64,000 nucleotides of DNA from Streptomyces sp. BV286 (GCF_019090165.1 NZ_JAHRIB010000209.1:20030-84029); one strand, 5' to 3'; shown: positions 34,391-43,042, numbered from the stretch's first letter. The notes: generated by a model not told the origin, from the sequence alone. Numbers and translations: made by a program.

Positions 34391-34969
34391 TCACGCCCTC
34401 TTGACCGGTGACCGCCCGGCCAGGACGGACTCCATCAGGAAGCGCAGCATCTCGTGTGCCGGTCTGTTCCGGTCGTTGGGCACGTGCGCGCCTTCGAACA
34501 CGGTGACGACCGTATCGCGGAGGAGCGTGGCATCGATGTCGGGGTCGCCGTCGAGGCCGTGCTCGGCCATGACCTCGTCGACCAGTCCGACGATCCAGCC
34601 CAGGAAAGTGTCGTGGGCTGCCCGAACCGCCTCGGAATGCGGGAGCCGGTCGTGCATGGCCTGGTGCAGCGGCCGGGAATAGCGCATGTCGGACAGCCCT
34701 CGCACCAGTCGACTCAGTGGGTCGGTGCCCGCCTGCTCCGCGCTGAGGGTACGGATCTCGCGGCTGAGCATCCGGTCCATCACCGCGGCGAAGATGTCGT
34801 CCTTCGAGTCGAAGTACCAGTAGACGTTGCCCCTGGCCACCCCGGCGGCGGCACTGATGTCCGCCATCGTGGTCTTGGCGTACCCCTTGGCGAGAAAAAG
34901 CTCGGTGGCCGCAGCCAGCAGATCACCAGTCCGCTCTTCACGGGGGATCTGTTGGCGGTTACGCGGCAT
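34391..34969 (-). CDS. TetR-family regulator of the aromatic module
   Basis: This 192-residue protein has an N-terminal HTH (about 12-58, with TTMADISAAAGVARGNVYWY) and a ligand domain from 70 onward. It is convergent with the flavin hydroxylase gene, 55 bases away. It is the only regulator within the module and so the likely binder of the 17-bp motifs at 32477 and 32569. The start has CCGGGATGCC before it and no strong ribosome site. Confidence 0.87.
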   Translation of the reverse strand: MPRNRQQIPREERTGDLLAAATELFLAKGYAKTTMADISAAAGVARGNVYWYFDSKDDIFAAVMDRMLSREIRTLSAEQAGTDPLSRLVRGLSDMRYSRPLHQAMHDRLPHSEAVRAAHDTFLGWIVGLVDEVMAEHGLDGDPDIDATLLRDTVVTVFEGAHVPNDRNRPAHEMLRFLMESVLAGRSPVKRA

Positions 34970-35128
34970 CCCGGGCTCCTCTGATGTGTTCAGCTCGTCT
35001 CAACTGAGTGTAGACAGCGAGCTGAACCGGCCCAACCGCAATGAAGAGTTCTTGCCGAAAGAGCGGCGGCACGACGGTGCCGGGCATCTCGGAAGCCTGC
35101 GAGGTGGCTGTTTGGCGTAGACATGACC

Positions 35129-35157
35129 GTGTCCCCCCGCCTGTGGCGGGGGGACAC
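35129..35157. terminator. strong hairpin after the quinone oxidoreductase gene
   Basis: A perfect 13-bp stem, GTGTCCCCCCGCC (35129-35141) with its complement (35145-35157), closes a 3-base loop. It lies 71 bases beyond the 3' end of the leftward gene at 35228 and about 160 bases upstream of the TetR start. The 34970-35128 stretch shows no gene. Confidence 0.8.
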
Positions 35158-35227
35158 AGTCGTCCCGGTCTGCCGACCGTGGCTTCGGCGTCCGTAAGGT
35201 CGTCGGCCGAGGCACGGTCCGGTCGGG

Positions 35228-36175
35228 TCAGGGCACCAGGACGATCTTCCCGCTGGTGCGACCGGTCATGACCTGGCGATGGGCGGCAGCCGCTTCGTGA
35301 AGCGGGTAGCTGCCTGCGATCAGGACGTTCAGCCGCCCTGCCTCTGCGGCCACGGTGAGCCGCAGGCGGGCGGCGTCCCGGACCTCCGTGCCCGGATCCG
35401 CGCCAGGCCCGCCGCCGAGGAGCTTGATGCCGGCCCGGGCCCCGCGCGCGAACCCCGCGATGGTGGCGATGCGGGAACGGTCCGCCACGAGTTCCACGGA
35501 GACGTCCACGGCCTCGTCGGTGCCCACCAGGTCGGCCGCCCCGTGGACACCCTGCGGCGCTGCCGCACGTACCCGGTCGGCCAGACCGGGCCCGTACGCG
35601 ATCGGCACCGCCCCCAGCTCGCGCAGCAGGTCGTGCTTGCCAGGACTTGCCGTTCCCACGACGGTGGCGCCGCCCGCCACCGCCAGTTGCACGGCCATCA
35701 GGCCGACTCCTCCGGCGGCCCCATGGATCAGCACCGACTCGCCCTTGCCCAGACCGATCGCATCGAGAACGTGTGCGGCGGTGACGCCGACGACCATCAG
35801 GCCGCCGGCCTGCTCCCAGGACAGCGCGCCGGGCTTCGGCACCACCGACGAGGCCGGGACGACGAGTTCGGCGGCGTACGCGCCGGGCGCACGATAGGCG
35901 ATCACCTCGTCGCCTACCTCGACCGGACCTGCGGGGCCGGTCGCGTGGGCGCCCACCGCGGTCACCACACCCGCCGCCTCGGCGCCGAGCCGCATCGGCA
36001 GCTTCGCCGGATCCGTCCCGAAGGTGCCGTCGTACATCTTGTGGTCGAAAGGGTTCACCCCGGCGGCGCGGACCGCGATGCGCACCTGGCCCGGCCCGGG
36101 TTCCGGGACGGCGACATCGATCACCGACAGCACCTCGGGATTTCCGTACTCAGTCGCCACTACTACTTCACTCAT
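35228..36175 (-). CDS. NADPH:quinone oxidoreductase-like MDR protein
   Basis: This 315-residue zinc-free MDR enzyme has AAGVNPFDHKMYDG (about 33-46), LGAEAAGVVTAVGAHA and the cofactor stretch VLIHGAAGGVGLMAVQLA (about 145-162). There are no structural-zinc cysteines. It reduces quinones or enones in the cytoplasm, and the substrate is unknown. The next gene (36278) is on the same strand 102 bases away. It ends before a strong terminator. Confidence 0.88.
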   Translation of the reverse strand: MSEVVVATEYGNPEVLSVIDVAVPEPGPGQVRIAVRAAGVNPFDHKMYDGTFGTDPAKLPMRLGAEAAGVVTAVGAHATGPAGPVEVGDEVIAYRAPGAYAAELVVPASSVVPKPGALSWEQAGGLMVVGVTAAHVLDAIGLGKGESVLIHGAAGGVGLMAVQLAVAGGATVVGTASPGKHDLLRELGAVPIAYGPGLADRVRAAAPQGVHGAADLVGTDEAVDVSVELVADRSRIATIAGFARGARAGIKLLGGGPGADPGTEVRDAARLRLTVAAEAGRLNVLIAGSYPLHEAAAAHRQVMTGRTSGKIVLVP

Positions 36176-36277
36176 GTCACCAACTCAGTTCCGAGGGACT
36201 CATTCACGCACAGTCGCAGCCGCTCGCGTCGTTCGGCACGGTGCTGAGCAGCCGTGCCCGCCGCGAACAGTGGACTG

Positions 36278-36670
36278 TCACGCAGGGGTGTCGATGCTCC
36301 AGGACGTGACGAAGTCGGGCACTACCTCGACCCAGTTGGGACCGAAGCCCGGCCCGAGCACTTCGCCGCCCTCCGTGTGCAGGACCGCCGCTCCCTTGAT
36401 CAGGATCCCGCGCGGCTGCCAGGCCTGCCCGTCCGCCACGTCGTCGACCACCAACGCCGCCTGCGGGTTGACCGTGAGGTGACGGATGTAGAGCCGCTCC
36501 TGTCCACGCCCCTCAAGGACGCGCCCCCCGATCTTGATGACCTCGCGCTCCGGATCGAAGTGGTACCGGATGGGCACCACGTGCGGTTTGCCGGACGTAC
36601 CCGTCGTGGCGAGCCGCCCAAGGATGTGTTCGCTCAGGTAAGCGACTTCCTGCGCGTTGAACCTACCCAT
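36278..36670 (-). CDS. PPOX-class F420/flavin-dependent protein
   Basis: This 130-residue split beta-barrel protein has EHILGRLATTGTSGKPHVVP (about 14-33), IRYHFDPEREVIKIGGRVL and ALVVDDVADGQAWQPRGILI. The length and pattern fit PPOX-class enzymes of actinobacteria, which use F420 or flavin. The substrate is unknown. It lies on the same strand as the SDR at 36734 (64-base gap) and the quinone reductase at 35228. Confidence 0.82.
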   Translation of the reverse strand: MGRFNAQEVAYLSEHILGRLATTGTSGKPHVVPIRYHFDPEREVIKIGGRVLEGRGQERLYIRHLTVNPQAALVVDDVADGQAWQPRGILIKGAAVLHTEGGEVLGPGFGPNWVEVVPDFVTSWSIDTPA

Positions 36671-36733
36671 GTCGATCTCCGTTTCGTTGGTCGGCTCCGA
36701 CGTCCACGGAACGTCGGCTCCCTGCGGCAGCGG

Positions 36734-37504
36734 CTACTTGTAGCGGGAGGCGAGGTCCGAACGGCGACCGCCGGACAGTACGGCACCCTCGGCGGCGAGC
36801 AGCGCGTCGAGCGCTGCGGACTGGTCCTCCAGGCCCGGGACGCAGATCGTCTCGCCCAGACGGAGCCCTACGAAGCTGGCTCGCGCGACGTCCTCGGCGG
36901 TCATGACGGCGGGGACGGTCTGCCCGATGCCCTGGTGGAACTCGGTGGCCACCGGTCCGGGGCAGACCACCTGGGTGCGGATCCCGGTGTCCGCAAGTTC
37001 ATGGCCCAGGGTGCGGGTGAAGGCCACGAGGGCAGCCTTGGCCCGGGCGTACAGGGTGCGACGGGGCGGGCGTGGGCCGGTCTGTCCAGCACTCAAGGCG
37101 AGCAGCGAGGCGATCGTGCCGTCGTCGGCTGTGAGCATGCCGGGGAGTGCGGCACGGACGAGCTGGACATGCGCTTCAACGTTGAGGGTGAGCTGATCGT
37201 CGATCTCGGCTGGGTCGACATCGATGAGCGGGGCATAGCCGCCGACACCTGCGTTGCTGATCAGATGGCGAACATCCCCGGCACTCAAGCGTTCCGTCAC
37301 CGCGGCAATGCCCTCGCGGGTGGCCAGGTCGGCGGGAAGGACCTCAACGGCGGCACCGGCCTTACGGAGTCCGTCGGCCAGATCCTCCAGCCGGTCCGCG
37401 CGGCGGGCCACCAGAACGAAGTCCAAGTCGTCCGCAAGAAGGCGGGCGTACGCGGCACCGATACCGGAGGAAGCACCCGTTATCAGAGCAAGGGGCCTAG
37501 TCAT
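36734..37504 (-). CDS. short-chain dehydrogenase/reductase (SDR), copy 2
   Basis: This 256-residue paralogue of the SDR at 14852 has TGASSGIGAAYARLLADDLD, LISNAGVGGYAPL, and the Tyr-x3-Lys pair in YARAKAALV. Next to the catalytic serine it reads DDGTIASLLALSAG where copy 1 has EGAIVTVASLLAFSAG. The strand before the Ser is thus shortened by three residues, which may weaken activity. The ATG at 37504 is chosen by alignment with copy 1; the frame extends 18 codons further up. CTTGA-CACTCA-TCAAG (37544-37559) upstream is a possible operator. Unlike copy 1 it has no adjacent MarR gene. Confidence 0.85.
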   Translation of the reverse strand: MTRPLALITGASSGIGAAYARLLADDLDFVLVARRADRLEDLADGLRKAGAAVEVLPADLATREGIAAVTERLSAGDVRHLISNAGVGGYAPLIDVDPAEIDDQLTLNVEAHVQLVRAALPGMLTADDGTIASLLALSAGQTGPRPPRRTLYARAKAALVAFTRTLGHELADTGIRTQVVCPGPVATEFHQGIGQTVPAVMTAEDVARASFVGLRLGETICVPGLEDQSAALDALLAAEGAVLSGGRRSDLASRYK

Positions 37505-37543
37505 GACGACATGGTAATTCAGCAGGTTGCCAACTGACAAATG

Positions 37544-37559
37544 CTTGACACTCATCAAG
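37544..37559. promoter_or_regulatory. inverted repeat before SDR copy 2
   Basis: CTTGA (37544-37548) and TCAAG (37555-37559) are separated by six bases, 40 bases upstream of the SDR start. The half-sites equal those of the motifs at 13296 and 32477, with a different spacing. Confidence 0.4.
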
Positions 37560-37686
37560 GCGCCTTACCCTTTCCCGTGCCTGCAGCGGCGAACCGGAGG
37601 GGCGGAAGAGCTGCGGCGGGCGACCGAGGAATGGACCAAGGGACCCCGCCGCTGTTGGTTGAGTAGCCCTTCCCCGGGGTGCGCCG

Positions 37687-37785
37687 TCAGGCGTGGTGTT
37701 TGTCGAGGAAGTCGGGCGTGAGCTGTAGCCACTCGTCGGTGCGTTCCAGCATGGGCAGGTGGCCGGTGGCGATTTCGAGTCCGGG
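37687..37785 (-). pseudogene. alpha/beta hydrolase tail, duplicate of the window's first gene
   Basis: The frame ends with EIATGHLPMLERTDEWLQLT and DFLDKHHA. Over 90 bases it differs from 165-254 at only four positions. The upstream part of the hydrolase is absent, since sense is lost within a few codons beyond 37785. It is a 3' fragment left by duplication or deletion. Confidence 0.8.
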
Positions 37786-37907
37786 TTCGGCCACCGGTTC
37801 ACGTCCAAGGCCGCAGGAACCGACGCCACACAGGGAGAAGGGCGCTGGTGGAGTGTCAGACAGACGCGTCGCGGTCCGTGCTCACGCCGTGGCCGGGCTC
37901 GTCCGCC

Positions 37908-38081
37908 TCAGGGTGCGGCAGCAACTGCCCCTCCTCGTTCACGGGGGCACCGGCCCAACACTCTCAGAGCGTCCATGGCCGGGCCGAGCCTTTGCGCGTG
38001 TTCGGTGAGGCGGTAGGTGACGGCCACGGGAGGGCCTGCCGCAACTTCCCGCTCCACGACGGCGTCCGCCAGTTCCGTCTT
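37908..38081 (-). pseudogene. HxlR-type regulator C-terminal remnant
   Basis: A 57-codon frame bounded by stops reads KTELADAVVEREVAAGPPVA, then VTYRLTEHAQRLGPAMDALR. This is the wing and last helix of an HxlR-family regulator. The HTH that should precede it is missing and is replaced by resolvase-derived DNA in another frame. Confidence 0.6.
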
Positions 38082-38199
38082 TCATGGGACTCGCGGACGG
38101 CCAGCTGATCGATACCGGTTTCCTCGGCGAAGGCGGCAACGGCCTGCAAGTAGGCGGCTTCGACCGGTCCGTGGTCGCTGGTCGCGGGCTTGGCGCCGG

Positions 38200-38595
38200 T
38201 GTAGTGGCCGTGCTGCTCGCGGTCGGCGGGGTCGTAGAGGGTGCCACCGAGCGAGAGCTTGGCGCCGCGGGCGGTGAGGGAGTTGCCGATGTCGCGGGCG
38301 TCGGTACCGAGCGTGCGAGGCGGTCGAGCTTCGGGACGACGAGGGTGTCCCCGGCGCGCACGGCCGCGAGCCCTTGAGTCAGGCAGGGCCGTTCGCGGTT
38401 GGTTCCGGTCAGCCCGTGGTCCAGATAGATCCGGCCCTCCGGGACGTCCAGGCCGAGGAGGATTGCGCGCTGGGCGGTGAGGTCTTGCATGTCCGGACTG
38501 CATCTCGCATAGCCGACGCGTTCACTCGTGGCCGGAGCGTACGGTAAGCCAACGACATTGCTCTGGCCTCGGACCGAGCGTCCAAGGTCGGTCAC
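38200..38595 (-). pseudogene. serine resolvase/invertase, frameshifted N-terminal remnant
   Basis: From 38595 the frame gives RVGYARCSPDMQDLTAQRAI (catalytic Ser of the resolvase family), VPEGRIYLDHGLTGTNRERP and AGDTLVVPKLDRLARSVP. At about 38301 the frame changes and continues as ARDIGNSLTARGAKLSLGG, then PADREQHGHYTG. The rest of the catalytic domain and the DNA-binding domain are absent. Beyond it, 38085-38200 has a further frame (EAAYLQAVAAFAEETGIDQL) that I could not assign. It is probably the relic of a small mobile element. Confidence 0.75.
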
Positions 38596-38620
38596 GCGAA
38601 ACGTGGCCGCGCGGGGACCA

Positions 38621-39589
38621 TCACGCGGAGGAGCGGGGGTGGTTCTCGTCGCGCCAGGCCCGGGGTGAGATCCCGTATGCCTGTTTGAAGATCTTGCTGA
38701 AGTGGGTCGCGTCCACGAAGCCCCACCTTCGTCCTATCGCTGCGATGGTCCGCAGTCGGCCGTTCGGGCCGGCCAGCTCCCGTCGGCATGCGGCCAGGCG
38801 GTGGGTACGGATCCAGTCGCCGAGGCTGATGCCCGAGCGGGACAGTACCGCGTAGAGGTGCCGTACGGAGATGTCGTGTGCGGCGGCAATCCGTGCCGCC
38901 GACAGATCGGGATCCGCCAGGTGCTTGCGCAGGTACTGAGTGATCCGCAGGCTGAGTGTCGCCTCCAACGGTGCCCTGGCCAGGCTGGAGTTGCCGTGCT
39001 GGGAGGTCAGGACGGCACGGAGGAGTTCGATGCTGGGTTCCACGACGGCGTCGGCGTGCACCCCTTGATGCAGTGCATCACTGACGGCCAGTTGGGAAAA
39101 GTAGGTGAAGGCGAGGCGCGCAACGGGGTTGTCTGACCCCAGGGGGACCGCGGTGAGGTCTCGTAACAACCGGTCGGGGAGCGCGAGCGCCGCGCGGGGG
39201 AAACGGATGAAGCGGTAGTCGACTTCCCTGTCGAAGAGATGTGTGTAGGGAGCGATCGATTCGTAGACGGCGAATTCCCCCGGCCTCAGCAGGCACTCGC
39301 GACCGTTCTGCACCACCACGCTGCTGCCCGTCATCTGAACGCCGAGGGTGACGGCCGGCTCTTCGTCCACCCGGGCGAGCCGCTCCGTGCGACGGAGGGT
39401 GACCGCGGTCGCCCACGCTGAACAGATCCTGATGGGCCCCATGGTGCCGAGCCCGATGCGAACGCGGATGTCCTCGGCCGCAGGACGGTGGTCGATATCG
39501 ACTGCCACCATGGATTTCCACACCGCGTTGCGGACCACTTCCTCCCGGTCCCGCGGCGGTATGAACGCGGTGTCCAGGACCGGGCTCAT
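38621..39589 (-). CDS. AraC-family regulator
   Basis: This 322-residue protein has an N-terminal AraC-binding-like domain (about 30-200, with CLLRPGEFAVYESIAPYTHL) and a C-terminal double HTH (about 220-320, with LSAARIAAAHDISVRHLYAV and IGRRWGFVDATHFSKIFKQA). It resembles FeaR/NitR-type regulators. The ATG at 39589 has AGGAAGG nine bases upstream, and a start seven codons earlier is less likely. No obvious target gene is adjacent: remnants lie on one side and 640 bases without an intact gene on the other. Confidence 0.87.
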   Translation of the reverse strand: MSPVLDTAFIPPRDREEVVRNAVWKSMVAVDIDHRPAAEDIRVRIGLGTMGPIRICSAWATAVTLRRTERLARVDEEPAVTLGVQMTGSSVVVQNGRECLLRPGEFAVYESIAPYTHLFDREVDYRFIRFPRAALALPDRLLRDLTAVPLGSDNPVARLAFTYFSQLAVSDALHQGVHADAVVEPSIELLRAVLTSQHGNSSLARAPLEATLSLRITQYLRKHLADPDLSAARIAAAHDISVRHLYAVLSRSGISLGDWIRTHRLAACRRELAGPNGRLRTIAAIGRRWGFVDATHFSKIFKQAYGISPRAWRDENHPRSSA

Positions 39590-40232
39590 CAGGCAGACCT
39601 TCCTCTGCATCGGTCCCAGAGCCGGCCTGGCAGTACCTCAGCCCGTTCCCCCACAAGTCCCCCCTCGACACGGACGGTTCACGACTTCAGTTTGATCGGA
39701 TGCGATCTCGCTGCACAACGACTTCGGCAGACACACACAGGATCCTCGCCTGATGCGGCGTCATCTTGAGGCGGAGCACTACTGACGAAGTTCCCTGCAC
39801 GGATGACAAAGCCCGAGGCCCACCATGACCCTAAAGTCCATGAGCGAGGCCAGAGAAGGGGGAGGGACATGCGCGCCATTTCGCACAGGTTGCAGGTCCT
39901 GCCCGGCCCTCACCTCCCGGCCTTACTCTGCATCAGCCCTCACGACGAATCGAGGGCCCGCCCTCTCCCGCAGGGACGGGCCGCCGCCGTCCCCCACCAC
40001 CTTCGTCCTTGCGCTCGCCGCCTGCGCGGTACCGGCCGGCGCGAAGTCCCTTGCATCGGCCTCGTCTGCTACATACGTCCGGGCCGCCGTCCTCTTCCGT
40101 AAGGACAGGCACCGCGAGCCCGAGGAAGCCGCCCGCACCTCGCGGACGGTGACGCTCACCCTCACCACGGCCACCGTCCTCGGGCTGATCCTCGGGGCTC
40201 GCGGCTCAGCTCGTCCTGCACCTCGCTGGCGG
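39590..40232. other. gene-poor region upstream of the AraC gene
   Basis: There are 643 bases without an intact gene. On the plus strand at about 39966-40050 a short frame reads VLALAACAVPAGAKSLASAS, which resembles the N-terminal domain of ISAs1-family transposases. The flanks do not match, so it is at most an old remnant. The AraC promoter should lie in the first 100-200 bases. Confidence 0.4.
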
Positions 40233-41012
40233 CTAACCGCGCACGTGCAGGCCGAAACCCTTACGGCCCGGCACCTCCAGGCCCTCCTTCAACCGCAGTG
40301 ACGGGATCTCGTAGTCACCGAAGTTCTGCCGCCGGAACGCGATCGGCTCGGTCGTCTCCAGCGACAGCAACCGCTCCTTCCACGCCTTCGCGGCGTCCTC
40401 GAAGTCGCCGCCGGTGATCTTGTCGGTGCCGTACAGCACGAACGGCGGCAGCACCTCCACACCCGGGTAGTACAGGATCCCGTGGTGGATCGGGAACAAC
40501 AGGTCCTCGATCGGACCGTTGATCCCGCGATCGGTGTAGTGGGACTCCGGGCCCCCGACGGTGACCGAGAGGATCGCCCGCCGCCCCTGTAGCGTCCCTT
40601 CACCGAAACGCTCGCCGTACCGCGTCTCATCGTGCACTCCGACTCCGTACGCGAAGTGGAAGGAGAACACCCGGTCCACCCAGCCTTTGAGGATCGCCGG
40701 CATCGTGTACCACCACATCGGGAACTGGAAGACCACGGTGTCGGCCCACAGCAGCTTCTCCTGCTCGGCCGCCACGTCGGGCGTGAGCGCGCCGGCGTCG
40801 AATGCCCCGGCCGAACTCGGCACCACCCGCAGCGGGCTCGTGGCGTGCTCGCTGAAGTCCGCCGCGTCCACCACGGCCTTCCAGTTCATCGCGTACAGGT
40901 CGCTCACCCGCACCTCGTGCCCGGCGGCTTCGAGAGTGGACACGGCGAGGTCCTTCAGTGAGCCGTTCAGCGAACGCGGCTCGGGGTGGGCGTAGACAAT
41001 GAGCGTCTTCAT
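40233..41012 (-). CDS. NAD(P)H:quinone oxidoreductase, flavodoxin-like fold
   Basis: This 259-residue protein has IVYAHPEPRSLNGSLKDLAV (about 4-23, FMN/FAD phosphate site), VVFQFPMWWYTMPAILKGWV (about 91-110) and SVTVGGPESHY. This is the pattern of NQO1/KefF/MdaB-type quinone reductases that protect against reactive quinones. The ATG at 41012 follows CAAGGG-like sequence. It is divergent from an XRE/MmyB regulator, a pairing often seen in Streptomyces. Confidence 0.9.
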   Translation of the reverse strand: MKTLIVYAHPEPRSLNGSLKDLAVSTLEAAGHEVRVSDLYAMNWKAVVDAADFSEHATSPLRVVPSSAGAFDAGALTPDVAAEQEKLLWADTVVFQFPMWWYTMPAILKGWVDRVFSFHFAYGVGVHDETRYGERFGEGTLQGRRAILSVTVGGPESHYTDRGINGPIEDLLFPIHHGILYYPGVEVLPPFVLYGTDKITGGDFEDAAKAWKERLLSLETTEPIAFRRQNFGDYEIPSLRLKEGLEVPGRKGFGLHVRG

Positions 41013-41045
41013 GGCTGTTCCCTTCAACAAGGTGTGTCCCCAGAT

Positions 41046-41060
41046 ACTCGGCCGCCGAGT
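41046..41060. promoter_or_regulatory. palindrome in the divergent gap
   Basis: ACTCGGC-C-GCCGAGT is a perfect 7-bp inverted repeat with a one-base centre. It sits 34 bases before the quinone reductase start and 95 bases before the regulator start. It is a candidate binding site of the MmyB-type regulator. Confidence 0.5.
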
Positions 41061-41154
41061 TCGCGTCGTTCAGGGGCGCCTCTTCCATCGGACGGGACTT
41101 CCTGGTATCAGCAGGACCACCTTCACGGGCGCCACCGAGGCCATACTTGAGGGC

Positions 41155-42003
41155 ATGGACGATCTTGCGAGCTTCCTGCGGACCCGGCGTTCCCGGGTCG
41201 ACCCGGCGGCCGTCGGCATCCCCATCGACAGCCGCCGCCGTGTCGCGGGGCTGCGCCGCGAAGAGGTCGCGCACCTGTCCGGAGTAAGCGTCGACTACTA
41301 CGTACGCCTGGAGCAGGGCCGCGCGACCCAGCCCTCCGGGCAGGTCCTCGATGCGCTCGCCCGCGTTCTCAGCCTCGACGAGACCGAACGCGGGCACCTC
41401 TACCGGCTCGCCCGACAGCGCCGCCGCCGGGCGAAAACGCCGAGCGGGCGGGTCCGGCCGCAACTGCTGCGCGTCCTCGACCTGGTCACCGACGCACCCG
41501 CGCTGATCATGGACCACCGCCTGGACGTGCTCGCCGGGAACCGCCTCGCCAGGTTCCTCTTCGGCCGGCCGATGCCGGGCCTCAACATCGCCCGGCACAT
41601 CTTCCTCGAGGAGGCCGAGCACGGCCTTTACGCGGACTGGGAGAACTGCACCCTCGACGTGGTGGGGCATCTGCGCCTGGCCGCCGGCAAATACCCCGAG
41701 GACCCCCGCCTGGCCTCGCTCATCGGCGAGCTGGCGATGGGCAGTGAGCGCTTCCGCCGCCTCTGGGCCCGCGCGGACGTACGCGCCCGTACCCATGGAC
41801 GCAAGGCGTACCGGCACCCGCTGGTCGGACTGCTGGAGCTGCACCAGGAGAATTTCACGCTACCGGATGAATCGGGCATGGAGCTGCTGGTGCTGTCGGC
41901 GGCCCCCGGTAGCCCCACCGAGGACGGGCTGCACCTGCTCGCGGGCCTGGGCGCGGACAGCGGTGACGCGCTTCCCACAGTGAACGTTCAGGTCCGCGAG
42001 TAA
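41155..42003 (+). CDS. XRE/MmyB-type regulator
   Basis: This 282-residue protein has an N-terminal XRE helix-turn-helix (about 8-80, with LRREEVAHLSGVSVDYYVRL) and an MmyB-like ligand-binding domain (about 105-275, with ALIMDHRLDVLAGNRLARFL and FRRLWARADVRARTHG), a PAS-like fold that binds fatty acid in its prototype. The ATG at 41155 is set by the domain start; the frame extends 52 codons up through the intergenic region and beyond. It probably controls the divergent quinone reductase. Confidence 0.9.
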   Translation: MDDLASFLRTRRSRVDPAAVGIPIDSRRRVAGLRREEVAHLSGVSVDYYVRLEQGRATQPSGQVLDALARVLSLDETERGHLYRLARQRRRRAKTPSGRVRPQLLRVLDLVTDAPALIMDHRLDVLAGNRLARFLFGRPMPGLNIARHIFLEEAEHGLYADWENCTLDVVGHLRLAAGKYPEDPRLASLIGELAMGSERFRRLWARADVRARTHGRKAYRHPLVGLLELHQENFTLPDESGMELLVLSAAPGSPTEDGLHLLAGLGADSGDALPTVNVQVRE

Positions 42004-42234
42004 CTCAACGACGCCCACCCACCGCCGAGAACACCCGAAGAGTGATGACCACCCCAGCGCAGAGGGACGTCCGGATAGGTCAACTCGTGCTGAGCAAGAC
42101 AGTCAGGAGCGAGGATGAGAGGTTCGGCGTCGGGGGCATAACCGCTGTGGCCTCGCCCCCGATGTGTGCTTATGGCTCGACGCCGTTCAGGGAGAAACTC
42201 CGGAACGCACAGCTGCGTATAGGGAATCCGAGTA

Positions 42235-42330
42235 CTACCGTCGGCGCCTTCTTCTGCCAACGATGACCACAGCAATGGCCCCGCAGACGGCTCCGACAAT
42301 CGCGCAGACGAGAATGAGTGTGAGGTCCAT
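42235..42330 (-). CDS. very small single-span membrane protein with Arg tail
   Basis: A 31-codon frame starting at ATG 42330 (AGAGGCTGACG before it) encodes one strongly hydrophobic segment, LTLILVCAIVGAVCGAIAVV, followed by IVG and six arginines before the stop. The positive-inside rule puts the tail in the cytoplasm. It resembles small membrane proteins known elsewhere only in its layout, and I do not recognise the family. It may be a chance frame. The surrounding 42004-42456 stretch holds no other gene. Confidence 0.35.
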   Translation of the reverse strand: MDLTLILVCAIVGAVCGAIAVVIVGRRRRRR

Positions 42331-42456
42331 CGTCAGCCTCTGGCTTCCCGAGACGACATGCGGCGTCACTTCACCACAACCGCGTCCTGCTCCCGTGCGT
42401 CCTACTACTGAGCGTCGGCAGAAGTCGGCTACCCCGGGGGGATCGGGACGCGAGTC

Positions 42457-42903
42457 ATGCAGAAGTACGCGATTATCCATCACATCACGCGGTTCTTCTG
42501 GCCCCCGCGTGGTGCAAGACGGCAGCTGCCCACGTTCGCCCGGCAACTGGTGGGGCTCTGGCTGTTCGCGCTTGCCTTCGGGGCCGGGCTCACTGCGATC
42601 GGCTGGGACGAAGAGTTCGGCATGGTACTGCTGCTCCTCTTCTATGGCGACATCATCGACGGGGTGCGGTACCGCTGGACGGCCATACTGGCCGCGACAA
42701 CGGTCCTGTGGGCTGCCAGCCGGCTCACAAGAGCCGTCCTGCCCGGCTCCCTCAACGACGCCTGGGCGCAGAGCATTGGCTCCGCTGTCGGTGTCACGCT
42801 CGGGCTGGCAGTGAGCGCCGCGATCACACGGCTTCCGGAACGCCGACCACATCGGCCCGCCGGGGGACACGACTCCGGGTTCAGCGGTCAAGGCTCTCCG
42901 TAA
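42457..42903 (+). CDS. small membrane protein of unknown function
   Basis: This 148-residue protein has an amphipathic N-terminus (1-30) and three hydrophobic segments at about 32-47 (LWLFALAFGAGLTAIG), 54-90 (two stretches around a short RYRW turn) and 106-120 (IGSAVGVTLGLAVSAAI). There is a polar tail rich in His/Gly. No family was recognised. The start ATG lies after GGGATCGGGACGCGAGTC, with no clear ribosome site. Codon use is normal for the window. Confidence 0.6.
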   Translation: MQKYAIIHHITRFFWPPRGARRQLPTFARQLVGLWLFALAFGAGLTAIGWDEEFGMVLLLLFYGDIIDGVRYRWTAILAATTVLWAASRLTRAVLPGSLNDAWAQSIGSAVGVTLGLAVSAAITRLPERRPHRPAGGHDSGFSGQGSP

Positions 42904-43042
42904 AGGGAGAGGGGCCGCCGACCTCGGTGCCAACAAGCCTGCCCTTGTGACACCTGTCGCGCTCCAGCTCAGCTCGGAGCCAAGATCTTTGCGGTTCAGC
43001 CCTCAGCCTGTCAGCGTCACGGGCCCTTGCACACTCGACGAC

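Noticed and set aside
35129..35157. GC-rich palindrome considered as a CRISPR repeat
   Set aside because: It occurs once in the window, without spacers or cas genes; a terminator explains it.
39825..40301. 158-codon plus-strand frame with a hydrophobic C-terminal half
   Set aside because: Only about 25 residues resemble an ISAs1 transposase N-terminus, there is no ribosome site, and the rest is unlike any family; listed only as part of the gene-poor region.
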